Positions 33,986 through 42,710 of a stretch of 64,000 nt of DNA are shown one piece after another (the first letter of the stretch is position 1; each line of letters begins with the position of its first letter). Made by a program: the position numbers and the translations under genes. The DNA is from Mycolicibacter sp. MU0083 (lineage in GTDB: Bacteria; Actinomycetota; Actinomycetes; Mycobacteriales; Mycobacteriaceae), in assembly GCF_963378075.1 (NCBI RefSeq), contig NZ_OY726394.1:3410001-3474000 (forward strand), in the 5' to 3' direction. The notes beneath the pieces were generated by a model. The model was not told the DNA's origin and did no database searches. It was given only the letters and a program-made list of their open reading frames with translations.

Positions 33986-35277
33986 CGCACACCCGCCTCG
34001 ACCGGGGTGAACTCCAGGTGCAGGTCGATCAGGCCACGCAGGATGTAGGTCGGGATGTAGCTGTAGCGCCGCGCGCCGGGCGGACCGTGCCGCTCCTCGG
34101 AGAGCCGGATATCGGTGGTGCGTTCCAGCAGGCGTTCGAGCGCGATCCGGGTCTCGGCCCGTGCCAGCGGCGCACCGGGACAACTGTGGATACCGCGCCC
34201 GAAGGTGATGTGCTGGCGGGCGTTCGACCGCGCGAGGTCGAACGTCTCGGGATCGGTGAAACGGCGCGGGTCCCGGTTGGCGCCCGCGCTGAGCACCATC
34301 AACGTCGTGCCGGCCGGGACGTGCACCCCGCCGATCTCGGTGTCGACCTTCGCCAACCGGAAGTCGCCCTTGACCGGGTTCTCGAAGCGCAGCACCTCCT
34401 CGATGAAGTTCGGGATCAGACTGCGGTCGTCGCGCAGTCGCTGCTGGACCTCGGGCCGGTCAGCCAGAATCATCAGCGCCGAACCCAGCAGCCGCACCGT
34501 GGTCTCCTGGCCGGCCGAGTAGACGTTGGCGGCCACCTTGGCCACGTCGAGCGGGTCCGGGACGGATCCGTCCGGGAAGGTGGCTTCGGCCATGCCGGTC
34601 AGCACGTCGTCGCGCGGCGCCTTGCGCCGGTCGGTGACGTAGTCGGCGAAGGTGGCGTAGAGGAACTCCAGCGGGCTGTGCGCCAACGACTTCGCCTCGG
34701 TGTTGCCGATACCGCCGCCGACGTTGTGGTGCATGTTCTTGACGAAGTCGTCGCGGTCCTCGTCCGGAACGCCCAACAGGTCGGCGATCACCAGCAGCGT
34801 GAACGGCGCCGCGAAGCCGCCGATGAACTCACCGGCGCCGGGCGCCAGGAAGTCGTCGAGCACCTGGTCGGCGAGCGCCCACATGGCGTCCTCGTTCTCC
34901 TTGAGGCGCTTCGGGGTGAGCAGGCGCATCAGCAACGCCCGGTGGTTGGTGTGCGTGGGCGGGTCCAGCGTCGGCAGCTGGTCGCTGAACGGCAGGTCGT
35001 CGCGGTGCTTGTCGATCAGCTCCGCGACGGTGGCACCGCCCAGGTCGCCGTCGAGCGGCACCGGGAAGCCGGGGAACGGGCCGGTGACCGCGATGCACGA
35101 GGAGAACACGTCGGCGTTGCCGGCCACCGCGCACGCCTCATCCCAACCGGTCACCATCATCACGTTGTGGTGCGGTTCCCGGGTGACCGGCGACCGGTCC
35201 CGCAGCGCCCGCAGATACGGGTACGGGTCTGCGACCACGGACTGGTCGGTGAAGAAGTCGATCGTGTCTGGATCCAT
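33982..35277 (-). CDS. cytochrome P450
   Basis: A 431-residue P450. The I-helix is YSAGQETTVR, the ExxR helix is EEVLRFE and the heme loop ITFGRGIHSCPGAPLAR has the ligand at Cys366. The start is taken at ATG 35277, because the open frame upstream crosses the operator at 35304-35320. GGGAG stands 12 bases before, which is rather far. It heads a - strand operon of P450, ferredoxin and DUF1330. Confidence 0.88.
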   Translation of the reverse strand: MDPDTIDFFTDQSVVADPYPYLRALRDRSPVTREPHHNVMMVTGWDEACAVAGNADVFSSCIAVTGPFPGFPVPLDGDLGGATVAELIDKHRDDLPFSDQLPTLDPPTHTNHRALLMRLLTPKRLKENEDAMWALADQVLDDFLAPGAGEFIGGFAAPFTLLVIADLLGVPDEDRDDFVKNMHHNVGGGIGNTEAKSLAHSPLEFLYATFADYVTDRRKAPRDDVLTGMAEATFPDGSVPDPLDVAKVAANVYSAGQETTVRLLGSALMILADRPEVQQRLRDDRSLIPNFIEEVLRFENPVKGDFRLAKVDTEIGGVHVPAGTTLMVLSAGANRDPRRFTDPETFDLARSNARQHITFGRGIHSCPGAPLARAETRIALERLLERTTDIRLSEERHGPPGARRYSYIPTYILRGLIDLHLEFTPVEAGVR

Positions 35278-35303
35278 CGGGCCGTTCCGCTCCCTCTCAC
35301 ATC

Positions 35304-35320
35304 CGAGAATGCCATTCTCG
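35304..35320. promoter_or_regulatory. GAGAAT-N3-ATTCTC operator, perfect
   Basis: CGAGAAT-GCC-ATTCTCG with perfect seven-base arms, 27 bases upstream of the P450 start. This is the same distance as the 22537 site has to its gene. TTGACC on the - strand (35332-35327) lies directly upstream and could be the -35 element. Confidence 0.75.
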
Positions 35321-35399
35321 CAACCGGTCAACAGACTTTCACATGCCGCGGGCGTCCGTCAACGTCGCGTCGGTCCGGCGACGTCGACGAAGACCCGGC

Positions 35400-36680
35400 T
35401 CAGCTGTTGGACCGCGCGGCGTCCATCAACGCGTTCGCCTGACGCTCGCCCTGCTGGTGGTGACTGAGCGCCCGGATCGAGACGTCGTGCCCCTCGGCGG
35501 CCTTACGCAGCGCGCCGACGGTGGCCCGCTCCCGGGGCAGATGGGCGAACGGGTCGTAGGAGTACCAGCGCATGGCGTTCTGGTGCGTCATCTTGTCGAT
35601 CTCGTCGTCGGTGGCGTTGTTGGCGCTGAGCACCGCCCACAACTCCTCGGGCGCGTCCGGCCACATGGAGTCGCTGTGCGGGTAGTCGGCCTCCCACGCG
35701 ATGTTGTCGATGCCGATGTCGTGGCGCAGTTTCACCCCGATCGGGTCGGAGATGAAGCAGGTCAGGAAGTGCTCCCGGAAGACCTCGGAGGGCAGCTTGC
35801 CCCCGAAGTCCTGGCCGGTCCAGACCGAATGCATGTCATAGGTGCGGTCGGCTCGCTCCAGGAAGTACGGGATCCATCCGGTGCCGCCCTCGGAAAGGCC
35901 GATCTTGAGGTCCGGGTACTGCTTGATCGGCCGGGACCAGAGCAGATCCGCCGCGGCCTGGACGATGTTCATCGGCTGCAGGGTGATCATCACGTCCATC
36001 GGCGCGTCCGGCGCGGTGATGGCCAGCTTGCCCGACGACCCGATGTGCACGTTGAGCACCGTGTCGGTATCGCACAGCGCCTGCCACAACGGATTCCAGT
36101 ACTCGTCGTGAAAGCTCGGGTAGCCCATCGCGGCCGGATTCTCGGTGAACGTCAGGGCGTGCACACCCTTCTTGGACACCCGGCGCACCTCCTCGGCGCA
36201 CTTCTGCGCGTCCCAGATCACCGGGAGTGCCATCGGGATGAAGCGGCCCGGATAGGCCCCGCACCACTCCTCGATGTGCCAGTCGTTGTAGGCCTGCACC
36301 AGCGCGACCGAGAAGTCCGGGTCGTCGGTGGCGAACAACCTGCCGGCGAAGCCGGGGAACGACGGGAAGCAGATCGACCCGAGAATGCCGCCGGCGTCCA
36401 TGTCCTTGATCCGCTCATGCACGTTGTAACAACCCGGCCGGATCTCGTCGAGTCCCTGCGGCTCCAGCCCGTACTCCTCCTTGGGCCGGCCGGCCACCGC
36501 GTTGAGCGCGACGTTGGGGATCACCACGTCGCGGAACTGCCAGGAGTCGGAGCCGTCGGGGTTGTGCACCAGACGCGGCGCGTCGTCGAGGTACTTGCTC
36601 GGCAGGTGATTGGCGAACATGTCCGGCGGCTCCACCGTGTGGTCGTCGACGCTGACCAGAATCATGTCGTCCTTGTGCAC
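35400..36680 (-). CDS. amidohydrolase family 2 (COG2159) enzyme
   Basis: A 426-residue protein of the group beginning HKDDMILVSVDDHTVEPPDM, which is widespread in mycobacterial steroid and hydrocarbon clusters. The later barrel motif WEADYPHSDSMWP keeps the Asp ligand. GTG 36680 is chosen because GGAGG is six bases upstream. The ATG two codons earlier touches the ribosome site. The likely reaction is metal-dependent decarboxylation or hydrolysis of a cyclic acid. It is transcribed away from the CMD-Rieske operon. Confidence 0.87.
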   Translation of the reverse strand: MHKDDMILVSVDDHTVEPPDMFANHLPSKYLDDAPRLVHNPDGSDSWQFRDVVIPNVALNAVAGRPKEEYGLEPQGLDEIRPGCYNVHERIKDMDAGGILGSICFPSFPGFAGRLFATDDPDFSVALVQAYNDWHIEEWCGAYPGRFIPMALPVIWDAQKCAEEVRRVSKKGVHALTFTENPAAMGYPSFHDEYWNPLWQALCDTDTVLNVHIGSSGKLAITAPDAPMDVMITLQPMNIVQAAADLLWSRPIKQYPDLKIGLSEGGTGWIPYFLERADRTYDMHSVWTGQDFGGKLPSEVFREHFLTCFISDPIGVKLRHDIGIDNIAWEADYPHSDSMWPDAPEELWAVLSANNATDDEIDKMTHQNAMRWYSYDPFAHLPRERATVGALRKAAEGHDVSIRALSHHQQGERQANALMDAARSNS

Positions 36681-36862
36681 GGTCATCCTCCGTTCCGGGC
36701 TCGGCGCGCGGCCGACCCAATGACGTCTCCAGTGAAAACTATCTTCCCGTTTTCGGAGAATCAACCTTCACGCGAGACCGGCCCGCCGCATCGCCCGCGA
36801 CGCCGCCGACCGCGCGGACCACCTCCGACAGGAGTCGTTCTACCTGCGCAAACACCGAGGTG

Positions 36863-36900
36863 TTGACCAATCGGGCCAAACGTGGAAATCTGTTGGTCAA
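36863..36900. promoter_or_regulatory. inverted repeat TTGACCAA...TTGGTCAA
   Basis: TTGACCAA (36863-36870) and its exact reverse complement (36893-36900) are 22 bases apart in the divergent promoter region, next to the palindromic operator at 36905. It could be a second operator or overlapping divergent -35 elements. No further support. Confidence 0.35.
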
Positions 36901-36904
36901 ATAT

Positions 36905-36919
36905 GAGAATGTGATTCTC
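36905..36919. promoter_or_regulatory. GAGAAT-N3-ATTCTC operator, perfect
   Basis: GAGAAT-GTG-ATTCTC, six-base arms, directly upstream of the ribosome site of the gene at 36938. Binding here would block the start of the seven-gene + strand operon and, depending on the transcript start, the divergent amidohydrolase. Confidence 0.75.
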
Positions 36920-36937
36920 GCTAACGAGGAGTGGTCC

Positions 36938-37483
36938 ATGCGCCTGACTGAACTGCCGGAGTCCTACTGGGAGGACCCCGACGTACAGCGCGCCCTGGCC
37001 GCGATGCTGCCCGAGGAACGCCGCAATCCCCAGGGCGCGGGCAACGCGCTGGCCATGCTGGTGCACCACCCGAAACTGACCCGGGTCTTCCTGCGTTTCA
37101 ACGTCCATCTGCTGTACGGCTCGACACTGCCGGCCGATCTGCGTGAGCTGGCCATCCTGCGCACCGCGTACCGACGCGGCTGCGACTACGAGTGGGTCCA
37201 CCACGTCACGATGGGAAAAGAAGCCGGTCTCACCGACCACGACATCACCGAGCTGCAGCACAGCGTCGGCCGCAACGAGATCTACCAGGCCGTGCTGAAC
37301 GCCGCCGACGAGCTCGAAGAGAAGTCCCGCCTCTCCGCCGACACCGAGGCGGTGCTGGCCAAGTATCTGGACGAGAAGCAGCTGATGGACCTGGTCTTCA
37401 CGATCGGCTGCTATTCCATGTTGGCCATGGCCTTCAACACCTTTGGCGTTGAACTTGACGAAAAATCCGAATCAGAGAGGTAG
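36938..37483 (+). CDS. carboxymuconolactone decarboxylase/AhpD-like protein
   Basis: A 181-residue all-helical protein of the CMD family. DLRELAILRTAYRRGCDYEW is the CMD core helix, followed by HHVTMGKEAGL. The two redox cysteines of AhpD are not conserved (only one Cys in RRGCDYEW), so a peroxidase role is unlikely. CMD proteins decarboxylate or isomerise lactones. The start is ATG 36938 after GAGGAG. It is the first gene of a + strand operon that continues to 42658. Confidence 0.85.
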   Translation: MRLTELPESYWEDPDVQRALAAMLPEERRNPQGAGNALAMLVHHPKLTRVFLRFNVHLLYGSTLPADLRELAILRTAYRRGCDYEWVHHVTMGKEAGLTDHDITELQHSVGRNEIYQAVLNAADELEEKSRLSADTEAVLAKYLDEKQLMDLVFTIGCYSMLAMAFNTFGVELDEKSESER

Positions 37484-37487
37484 AACC

Positions 37488-38765
37488 GTGTCCCATTTCC
37501 CGAAACCGGCTGCTGGCAGCTGGACGCAGGCCTATCCCGAACTGGGCACCGAGCCAGTCGATTACAGCGACTCCTACGACCCCGCATTCTTCGAGGCCGA
37601 ACAAGAGGCCGTCTTCAAGCGGATGTGGATCAACGTCGGTCGTGTGGAGCGCCTTCCCAAGACCGGCAGTTACTTCACCCGGGAACTGCCGTCGGTGTGC
37701 AAGGGCACCTCGATCATCGTGGTCAAGACCAAGGACGGGTCGGTCAAGGCCTACCACAACGTCTGCCGCCACCGCGGAAACAAGCTGGTGTGGAACGACT
37801 TCCCCAACGAGGAGACGTCCGGCGTCTGCCGCCAGTTCACCTGCAAATACCACGCCTGGCGCTACAGCCTCGACGGTGACCTGACCTTCATCCAGCAGGA
37901 GGAGGAGTTCTTCGACGTCGACAAGAAGGACTACGGACTGGCGACCGTGCGCTGCGAGGTCTGGGAAGGCTTCATCTTCGTCAACTTCGACGACAACGCA
38001 CAACCGCTCGCCGACTACCTCGGCCCGCTGGCCAAGGGCATCGAGGGCTACCCGTTCGGCGAGATGACCGAAACCTATTCCTACCGCGCCGAAGTCGGTA
38101 GCAACTGGAAGCTGTTCATCGACGCGTTCATCGAGTTCTACCACGCGCCGATCCTGCACCAGGGCCAGTACACCAAGGAAGAAGCCGCCAAGATCCAGAA
38201 GTTCGGCTATGAGGCGCTGCACTACGAACTGGCCGGCCCGCACAGCCTGCAGTCGACGTGGGGCGGACAGGCGCCGCCGCCGGACATGTCCATGGTCAAG
38301 CCGTTGGACCAGGTACTGCGCAGCGGGCTGTTCGGACCGTGGGACAAGCCCGAACTCATCGCCAACCTCAAGGAACTGCCGCCGGGCATCAACGTCAAGC
38401 GCGCACCGCAGTGGGGCATCGACTCGTTCCTGTTCTACCCCAACTTCATGATTCTGATCTGGGAACCGGGCTGGTACCTGACCTACCAGTACTGGCCGAC
38501 CGCCGTCGACAAGCACACCTTCGAAGCGAACCTGTACTTCGTCCCGCCGAAGAACGCGCGCGAACGCCTGGCCCAGGAACTGGCGGCCGTGACGTTCAAG
38601 GAATACGCACTGCAGGACGCCAACACCCTGGAAGCCACCCAGACCATGATCACCACCCAGGCGGTCAAGGACTTCCTGCTGTGCGACCAGGAAGTCCTGA
38701 TTCGCCATCTGCACAAAGTGAACCGCGACATCGTGAAGGAGCACCAGAATGCCGCTACCGTCTGA
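37488..38765 (+). CDS. Rieske non-heme iron oxygenase alpha subunit
   Basis: A 425-residue ring-hydroxylating oxygenase large subunit, GTG start seven bases after AGAGAGG. The Rieske cluster ligands are Cys93/His95 and Cys119/His122 (CRHRG ... FTCKYHAWRY). The mononuclear iron site is in DAFIEFYHAPILHQ. The catalytic domain spans about 160-425. It needs a reductase, for which the KshB-like protein at 54139 is a candidate. A 107-residue protein overlaps its stop by 17 bases. Confidence 0.9.
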   Translation: MSHFPKPAAGSWTQAYPELGTEPVDYSDSYDPAFFEAEQEAVFKRMWINVGRVERLPKTGSYFTRELPSVCKGTSIIVVKTKDGSVKAYHNVCRHRGNKLVWNDFPNEETSGVCRQFTCKYHAWRYSLDGDLTFIQQEEEFFDVDKKDYGLATVRCEVWEGFIFVNFDDNAQPLADYLGPLAKGIEGYPFGEMTETYSYRAEVGSNWKLFIDAFIEFYHAPILHQGQYTKEEAAKIQKFGYEALHYELAGPHSLQSTWGGQAPPPDMSMVKPLDQVLRSGLFGPWDKPELIANLKELPPGINVKRAPQWGIDSFLFYPNFMILIWEPGWYLTYQYWPTAVDKHTFEANLYFVPPKNARERLAQELAAVTFKEYALQDANTLEATQTMITTQAVKDFLLCDQEVLIRHLHKVNRDIVKEHQNAATV

Positions 38766-39072
38766 ATTCGCCGCCTTGGAGCCCTATCTGGGCTGGGACC
38801 TTGCGAATGAGCCCGACCGCTACGCCAAGCGACTGGCCTCGTCGATGGCCGAGATGCAGGAGTTCTACGACGTCGCCTTCCCGATGCTCGACGACATCGT
38901 GGCCTACTGCGACAAGTTCCCCCTGGACGACCTGCCCGATGACGCAAAGACCCTCATGCACCTGATGCAGTCGCTGGTCATGGTGTCGTTCCCGATCGAG
39001 GCCTGGAAGCAGGCCCGCGTCCCGGACAGCGGCGCGGCCTGGGTGGAGCTGCTCCGCGAGCCGGTGATCTAG
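38749..39072 (+). CDS. small helical protein linked to the Rieske oxygenase
   Basis: A 107-residue acidic, helix-rich protein (DRYAKRLASSMAEMQEFYDV, KTLMHLMQSLVMVSFPIEAW). It is translationally coupled to the oxygenase by a 17-base overlap. It is too short and not similar enough to be called a beta subunit (NTF2 fold). I do not recognise it. Its fixed position suggests a role with the oxygenase. Confidence 0.7.
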   Translation: MPLPSEFAALEPYLGWDLANEPDRYAKRLASSMAEMQEFYDVAFPMLDDIVAYCDKFPLDDLPDDAKTLMHLMQSLVMVSFPIEAWKQARVPDSGAAWVELLREPVI

Positions 39073-39074
39073 GG

Positions 39075-40295
39075 GTGCTGACCCTCAAGGCGGCCGGCCT
39101 GCTCGACGTCGACGCCGGAGAGATCGTCCGGCCCGGTGTGGTGCACATCGACGGCGACCGGATCGTCGGCGTCGGGGGCGCGGTGCCGGACGGCGCCGAG
39201 GTCATCGACCTCGGCGACTCGATCCTGCTGCCGGGCCTGATGGACATGGAGGTCAACCTGCTGATGGGCGGCCGGGGTGAAAACCCCGGCCTGTCCCAGG
39301 TTCAGGACGACCCGCCGACCCGGGTGCTGCGCGCGGTCGGCAACGCCCGGCGCACCCTGCGCGCCGGGTTCACCACCGTGCGCAACCTGGGCCTGTTCGT
39401 CAAGACCGGCGGCTACCTGCTCGACGTGGCGCTGGGCAGGGCGATCGACGCCGGGATGATCGAGGGCCCCCGGGTGGTACCGGCCGGCCACGCGATCACC
39501 CCGACCGGCGGTCACCTCGACCCGACCATGTTCGCGGCCTTCATGCCGGGCGTGCTGGAGCTGACCATCGAGGAGGGCATCGCCAACGGCGTCGATGAGA
39601 TCCGCAAGGCGGTCCGCTACCAGATCAAGCACGGCGCCCAGCTGATCAAGGTGTGCTGCTCGGGCGGGGTCATGTCGTTGACCGGAGAGGCCGGCGCGCA
39701 ACACTATTCGGATGAAGAGTTGCGCGTCATCGTCGACGAGGCGCACCGGCGCGGCCTGCGGGTGGCCGCCCACACCCACGGCGCCGAAGCCGTCAAGCAC
39801 GCGGTGGCCTGCGGCATCGACTGCATCGAGCACGGCTTCCTGATGGACGACGAGGCCATCGCGATGCTCGTCGAGCACGACCGGTTCCTGGTCAGCACCC
39901 GGCGGCTGGCCGAGGCGATGGACGTCTCCAAGGCGCCGGCGGTCCTGCAGGCCAAGGCCGCCGAGATGTTCCCCAAGGCTCGCACCTCGATCAAGGCGGC
40001 CTACGAGGCCGGGGTGAAGATCGCCGTCGGCACCGACGCGCCGGCGATTCCGCACGGCCGCAACGCCGACGAACTCGTCACCCTGGTGGAGTGGGGCCTG
40101 CCCCCGGCCGCGGTGCTGCGGGCGGCGACGGTGACCGCAGCCGAACTCATCAACTCGAGCGACCGCGGCCGGCTGGCCGAGGGCCTGCTCGCCGATGTCA
40201 TCGCGGTTCCCGGTGATCCGCTGGCCGACATCACCGTGACCCGAAACGTGAACTTCGTCATGAAAGGCGGCAAGGTATATGTCAACAAGAATTGA
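39075..40295 (+). CDS. amidohydrolase-superfamily protein (imidazolonepropionase/prolidase-like) lacking the HxH motif
   Basis: A 406-residue amidohydrolase-fold protein with GTG start 39075. The family opens the barrel with PGLIDxHxH. Here the sequence is PGLMDMEVNL, Glu59 and Asn61 replacing both histidines. Other ligands look intact: the Lys of QLIKVCCSGG, His in AAHTHGAEA and IDCIEHGF, and Asp in VGTDAP. The C-terminus forms the usual small beta domain (GLLADVIAVPGDPL). It may be a subfamily with an altered metal centre. The gene overlaps the next one by 17 bases. Confidence 0.85.
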   Translation: MLTLKAAGLLDVDAGEIVRPGVVHIDGDRIVGVGGAVPDGAEVIDLGDSILLPGLMDMEVNLLMGGRGENPGLSQVQDDPPTRVLRAVGNARRTLRAGFTTVRNLGLFVKTGGYLLDVALGRAIDAGMIEGPRVVPAGHAITPTGGHLDPTMFAAFMPGVLELTIEEGIANGVDEIRKAVRYQIKHGAQLIKVCCSGGVMSLTGEAGAQHYSDEELRVIVDEAHRRGLRVAAHTHGAEAVKHAVACGIDCIEHGFLMDDEAIAMLVEHDRFLVSTRRLAEAMDVSKAPAVLQAKAAEMFPKARTSIKAAYEAGVKIAVGTDAPAIPHGRNADELVTLVEWGLPPAAVLRAATVTAAELINSSDRGRLAEGLLADVIAVPGDPLADITVTRNVNFVMKGGKVYVNKN

Positions 40296-40701
40296 CGACC
40301 TGGTCGACATCCAGCAGACCCTGGCCCGCTACGCGGTGACCATCACGCAGGGCGACATCGACGGTCTGGTGTCGGTGTTCACCCCGGACGGCACCTACAG
40401 CGCGTTCGGCGAAACCTATTCGCTGGACCGGTTTCCGGTGCTCGTCGAGGCCGCACCCAAGGGCCTGTTCATGACCGGCACCCCGGTGATCGAGTTGGAC
40501 GGCGACACCGCGACCGGCACCCAGCCGCTGTGTTTCATCGACCACGCCAGCCACGACATGCGGATCGGTTACTACAACGACACCTACGTGCGCACGGCTG
40601 AGGGTTGGCGGCTGCGCACCCGCAAGATGACGTTCATCCGACGCAGCGGCGTGCACGACGCCGGCCGGCCGCACGCCATCGGCCGGCCGTCCGCCAAATG
40701 A
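40279..40701 (+). CDS. SnoaL-like (NTF2-fold) protein
   Basis: A 140-residue NTF2-like protein: DIQQTLARYAVTITQGDIDG, VFTPDGTYSAFGE, CFIDHASHDMRIGYYND, TYVRTAEGWRLRTRKM. The SnoaL group includes cyclases, isomerases and steroid delta-isomerase-like enzymes, and also oxygenase small subunits. The Asp-rich first helix and His-Asp in the middle are possible active-site residues. It overlaps both neighbours in the CMD-Rieske operon. Confidence 0.8.
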   Translation: MSTRIDDLVDIQQTLARYAVTITQGDIDGLVSVFTPDGTYSAFGETYSLDRFPVLVEAAPKGLFMTGTPVIELDGDTATGTQPLCFIDHASHDMRIGYYNDTYVRTAEGWRLRTRKMTFIRRSGVHDAGRPHAIGRPSAK

Positions 40702-41852
40702 CGGCGCCGGCCGGCTCCGGGGTCGGGTCCGCGACCCCGGAGATCGATGTCGCCCGGTTCCAAGCGGATCTGCGTGCCTGGCTCGACGAGAACGACCTGA
40801 GCCCCGGTCCCGACACCTCGCTGCAAGGGCACCTGAAGCAGTTCGCCCGAGTCTCGGCCGCCCTCTACGAGGCGGACTGGATGCGCTACGGGTGGCCGGT
40901 CGAGGCCGGCGGGTTGGGCGGTCCGGCCATGCTGCGGGCGGTCGTCGGCGAGGAGGTCGTCGGCCGCCGACTGGCCGAGCCGGGCCCGTACTCGATGCTG
41001 GAAGTTCTGGCGCCGACGATGATCGACTACGCGCCACCGGAATTGGCCGCCGAGATGCTCCCGAAGCTGCTCAGCGGCGAGGAACAGTGGTGCCAGGGCT
41101 TCTCCGAGCCGGGCTCCGGAAGCGATCTGGCGTCGCTGAGCACCCGTGCCACCCCGCGCGGGGACCAGTGGGTGATCAACGGCCAGAAGGTCTGGACCAG
41201 CTTCGCCCAGTTCTCGCACCGCTGCATCCTGCTGACCCGCACCGGTGACGCGGACACCCCCAACCACCGGGCGATCACCGCGTTCTTCGTCGACACCGAC
41301 ACCCCCGGGATCGATATCCGACCGCTGCGCACCATGCACGGGGTCGACGAATTCTGCGAGGTCTACTTCGACGACGTCGTCGTCGACGGCTCGCGGATGC
41401 TCGGCAAGCCCGGCGACGGGTGGCAGCTGGCGATGGATCTGCTGCCCTACGAGCGGTCCACCTGCTTCTGGCAGCGCATCGCCTACCTGTATTCGCGCTT
41501 CGATGCGCTGATCGCCGAGGTCAAGCGGCAGGGCGCGGCGGTGGACGGCGAACTGGGTGCGGTCTACCTCGCATTGCACACACTGCGCTGCCGCTCGCGG
41601 GCCACCCAGCACCGATTGGCCGACGGCCAACGACTGGGCCCGGAGACCTCCATCGACAAGGTGCTGCTGGCCGGCGCCGAACAGTTGCTCTACGACACCG
41701 CACGCGACCTGTTGCCGGGTCTGATCGAACTGGACGAAAGTGAATGGCGCCCCGAGTACCTGTACTCCCGCGCCGCAACCATCTACGGCGGCACCGCGGA
41801 GATCCAGCGCAACATCATCGCCCGCCGGTTGCTCGACCTCGGGAAGGAATGA
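40698..41852 (+). CDS. acyl-CoA dehydrogenase (catalytic-type subunit of a pair)
   Basis: A 384-residue acyl-CoA dehydrogenase: FSEPGSGSDLASL, WVINGQKVWTSFAQFSHRC and a Glu-Arg motif (LLPYERSTCF) at the base position of isovaleryl-type enzymes. The C-terminal signature is YSRAATIYGGTAEIQRNIIA. ATG 40698 overlaps the SnoaL stop by four bases, and its own stop overlaps the next start by four. The pair probably forms an alpha2-beta2 enzyme for a bulky acyl-CoA. Confidence 0.9.
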   Translation: MTAPAGSGVGSATPEIDVARFQADLRAWLDENDLSPGPDTSLQGHLKQFARVSAALYEADWMRYGWPVEAGGLGGPAMLRAVVGEEVVGRRLAEPGPYSMLEVLAPTMIDYAPPELAAEMLPKLLSGEEQWCQGFSEPGSGSDLASLSTRATPRGDQWVINGQKVWTSFAQFSHRCILLTRTGDADTPNHRAITAFFVDTDTPGIDIRPLRTMHGVDEFCEVYFDDVVVDGSRMLGKPGDGWQLAMDLLPYERSTCFWQRIAYLYSRFDALIAEVKRQGAAVDGELGAVYLALHTLRCRSRATQHRLADGQRLGPETSIDKVLLAGAEQLLYDTARDLLPGLIELDESEWRPEYLYSRAATIYGGTAEIQRNIIARRLLDLGKE

Positions 41853-42658
41853 CCGTGACCGCCGACATGGATGCCGCCTCGATCGCCCTGTTGGAAGACA
41901 CCCTGCGCAAGACCATGGCGTCGTCCTCCGGCGCCGAACTGGAGCAGGCGCTGGCCGAACTCGGGTGGGCGGAAATGCTTTCCGAGGATCCAGACCTGGC
42001 CATCCCGCTGGTGTTCCGGCTGCTCGGCGAGACCGGGACGCATGCCTCGATTCTCAACGACGTGCTGTTGGAGACCATCGGCGGCCTGCCCGGTGGCACT
42101 CCCCCGATGCCGTACGCCGGTGGCAGGTGGGTGATCTGGGAACGCGATGCGATCGAGGGCAATCCGGTCCTGGGCGGGCTTCCACTGCGCGAGGTGCCCG
42201 AAGGGCAACTGTTGCGCGTCAGCGAGGCCCAGCGGGCGGTGGGGTGGTGGCTGGTGGGCTCGGCGCGGGCGATGCTGGCCCTGGCCCGCCAACACGCCCT
42301 GGACCGGGTGCAGTTCGGTAAGCCCGTCGCCTCCTTCCAGGCCATCCGGCATCGGCTCGCCGAGACCCTGGCAGCCATCGAGGGCGCCGAGGCCACGTTG
42401 TCGGTGCCCAGCGCCGGTAGCCCCGACCTGACCGCCATGTTGGCCAAGGCCGCCGCAGGCAAGGCCGCGATGACCGCCGCCAAACATTGCCAGCAGGTGC
42501 TCGGCGGCGTCGGTTTCACCGCGGAACACGATCTGCACCGCCACATCAAGCGGGTGATGGTGCTCGACGGATTGCTCGGCAACGCAAGAGAATTGACCCG
42601 CCGGGTCGGCGGTGGCCTGCGCGCTCGCGGCTCCGCGCCGCGCCTGGTCCAGCTCTAG
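41849..42658 (+). CDS. acyl-CoA dehydrogenase-like partner subunit
   Basis: A 269-residue short homologue with the C-terminal domain pattern (RQHALDRVQFGKPVASFQAI, CQQVLGGVGFTAEHDLHRHI). It lacks the MxEPxxGSD motif and the Glu-Arg base motif. It is the beta-type partner of the overlapping gene and is smaller than the other two partners here. It ends the operon that begins at 36938, and a strong terminator follows. Confidence 0.82.
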   Translation: MTVTADMDAASIALLEDTLRKTMASSSGAELEQALAELGWAEMLSEDPDLAIPLVFRLLGETGTHASILNDVLLETIGGLPGGTPPMPYAGGRWVIWERDAIEGNPVLGGLPLREVPEGQLLRVSEAQRAVGWWLVGSARAMLALARQHALDRVQFGKPVASFQAIRHRLAETLAAIEGAEATLSVPSAGSPDLTAMLAKAAAGKAAMTAAKHCQQVLGGVGFTAEHDLHRHIKRVMVLDGLLGNARELTRRVGGGLRARGSAPRLVQL

Positions 42659-42710
42659 CGATTTCGGCGCGGTTGTGCCCGCCCAGCGGGCACAACCGCG
42701 CCGAAATTGC
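42658..42710. terminator. bidirectional hairpin terminator
   Basis: A perfect 22-bp stem (42661-42682 with 42686-42707) around a three-base loop CCA, extendable by three pairs, lies exactly between the convergent stops of two acyl-CoA dehydrogenase genes. There is no long T run, but the stem ends in AAAT/ATTT. Confidence 0.75.

Noticed and set aside
42047..42057. GATTCTCAACG as an operator half-site
   Set aside because: It lies inside the coding sequence of an acyl-CoA dehydrogenase-like gene with no matching second arm.
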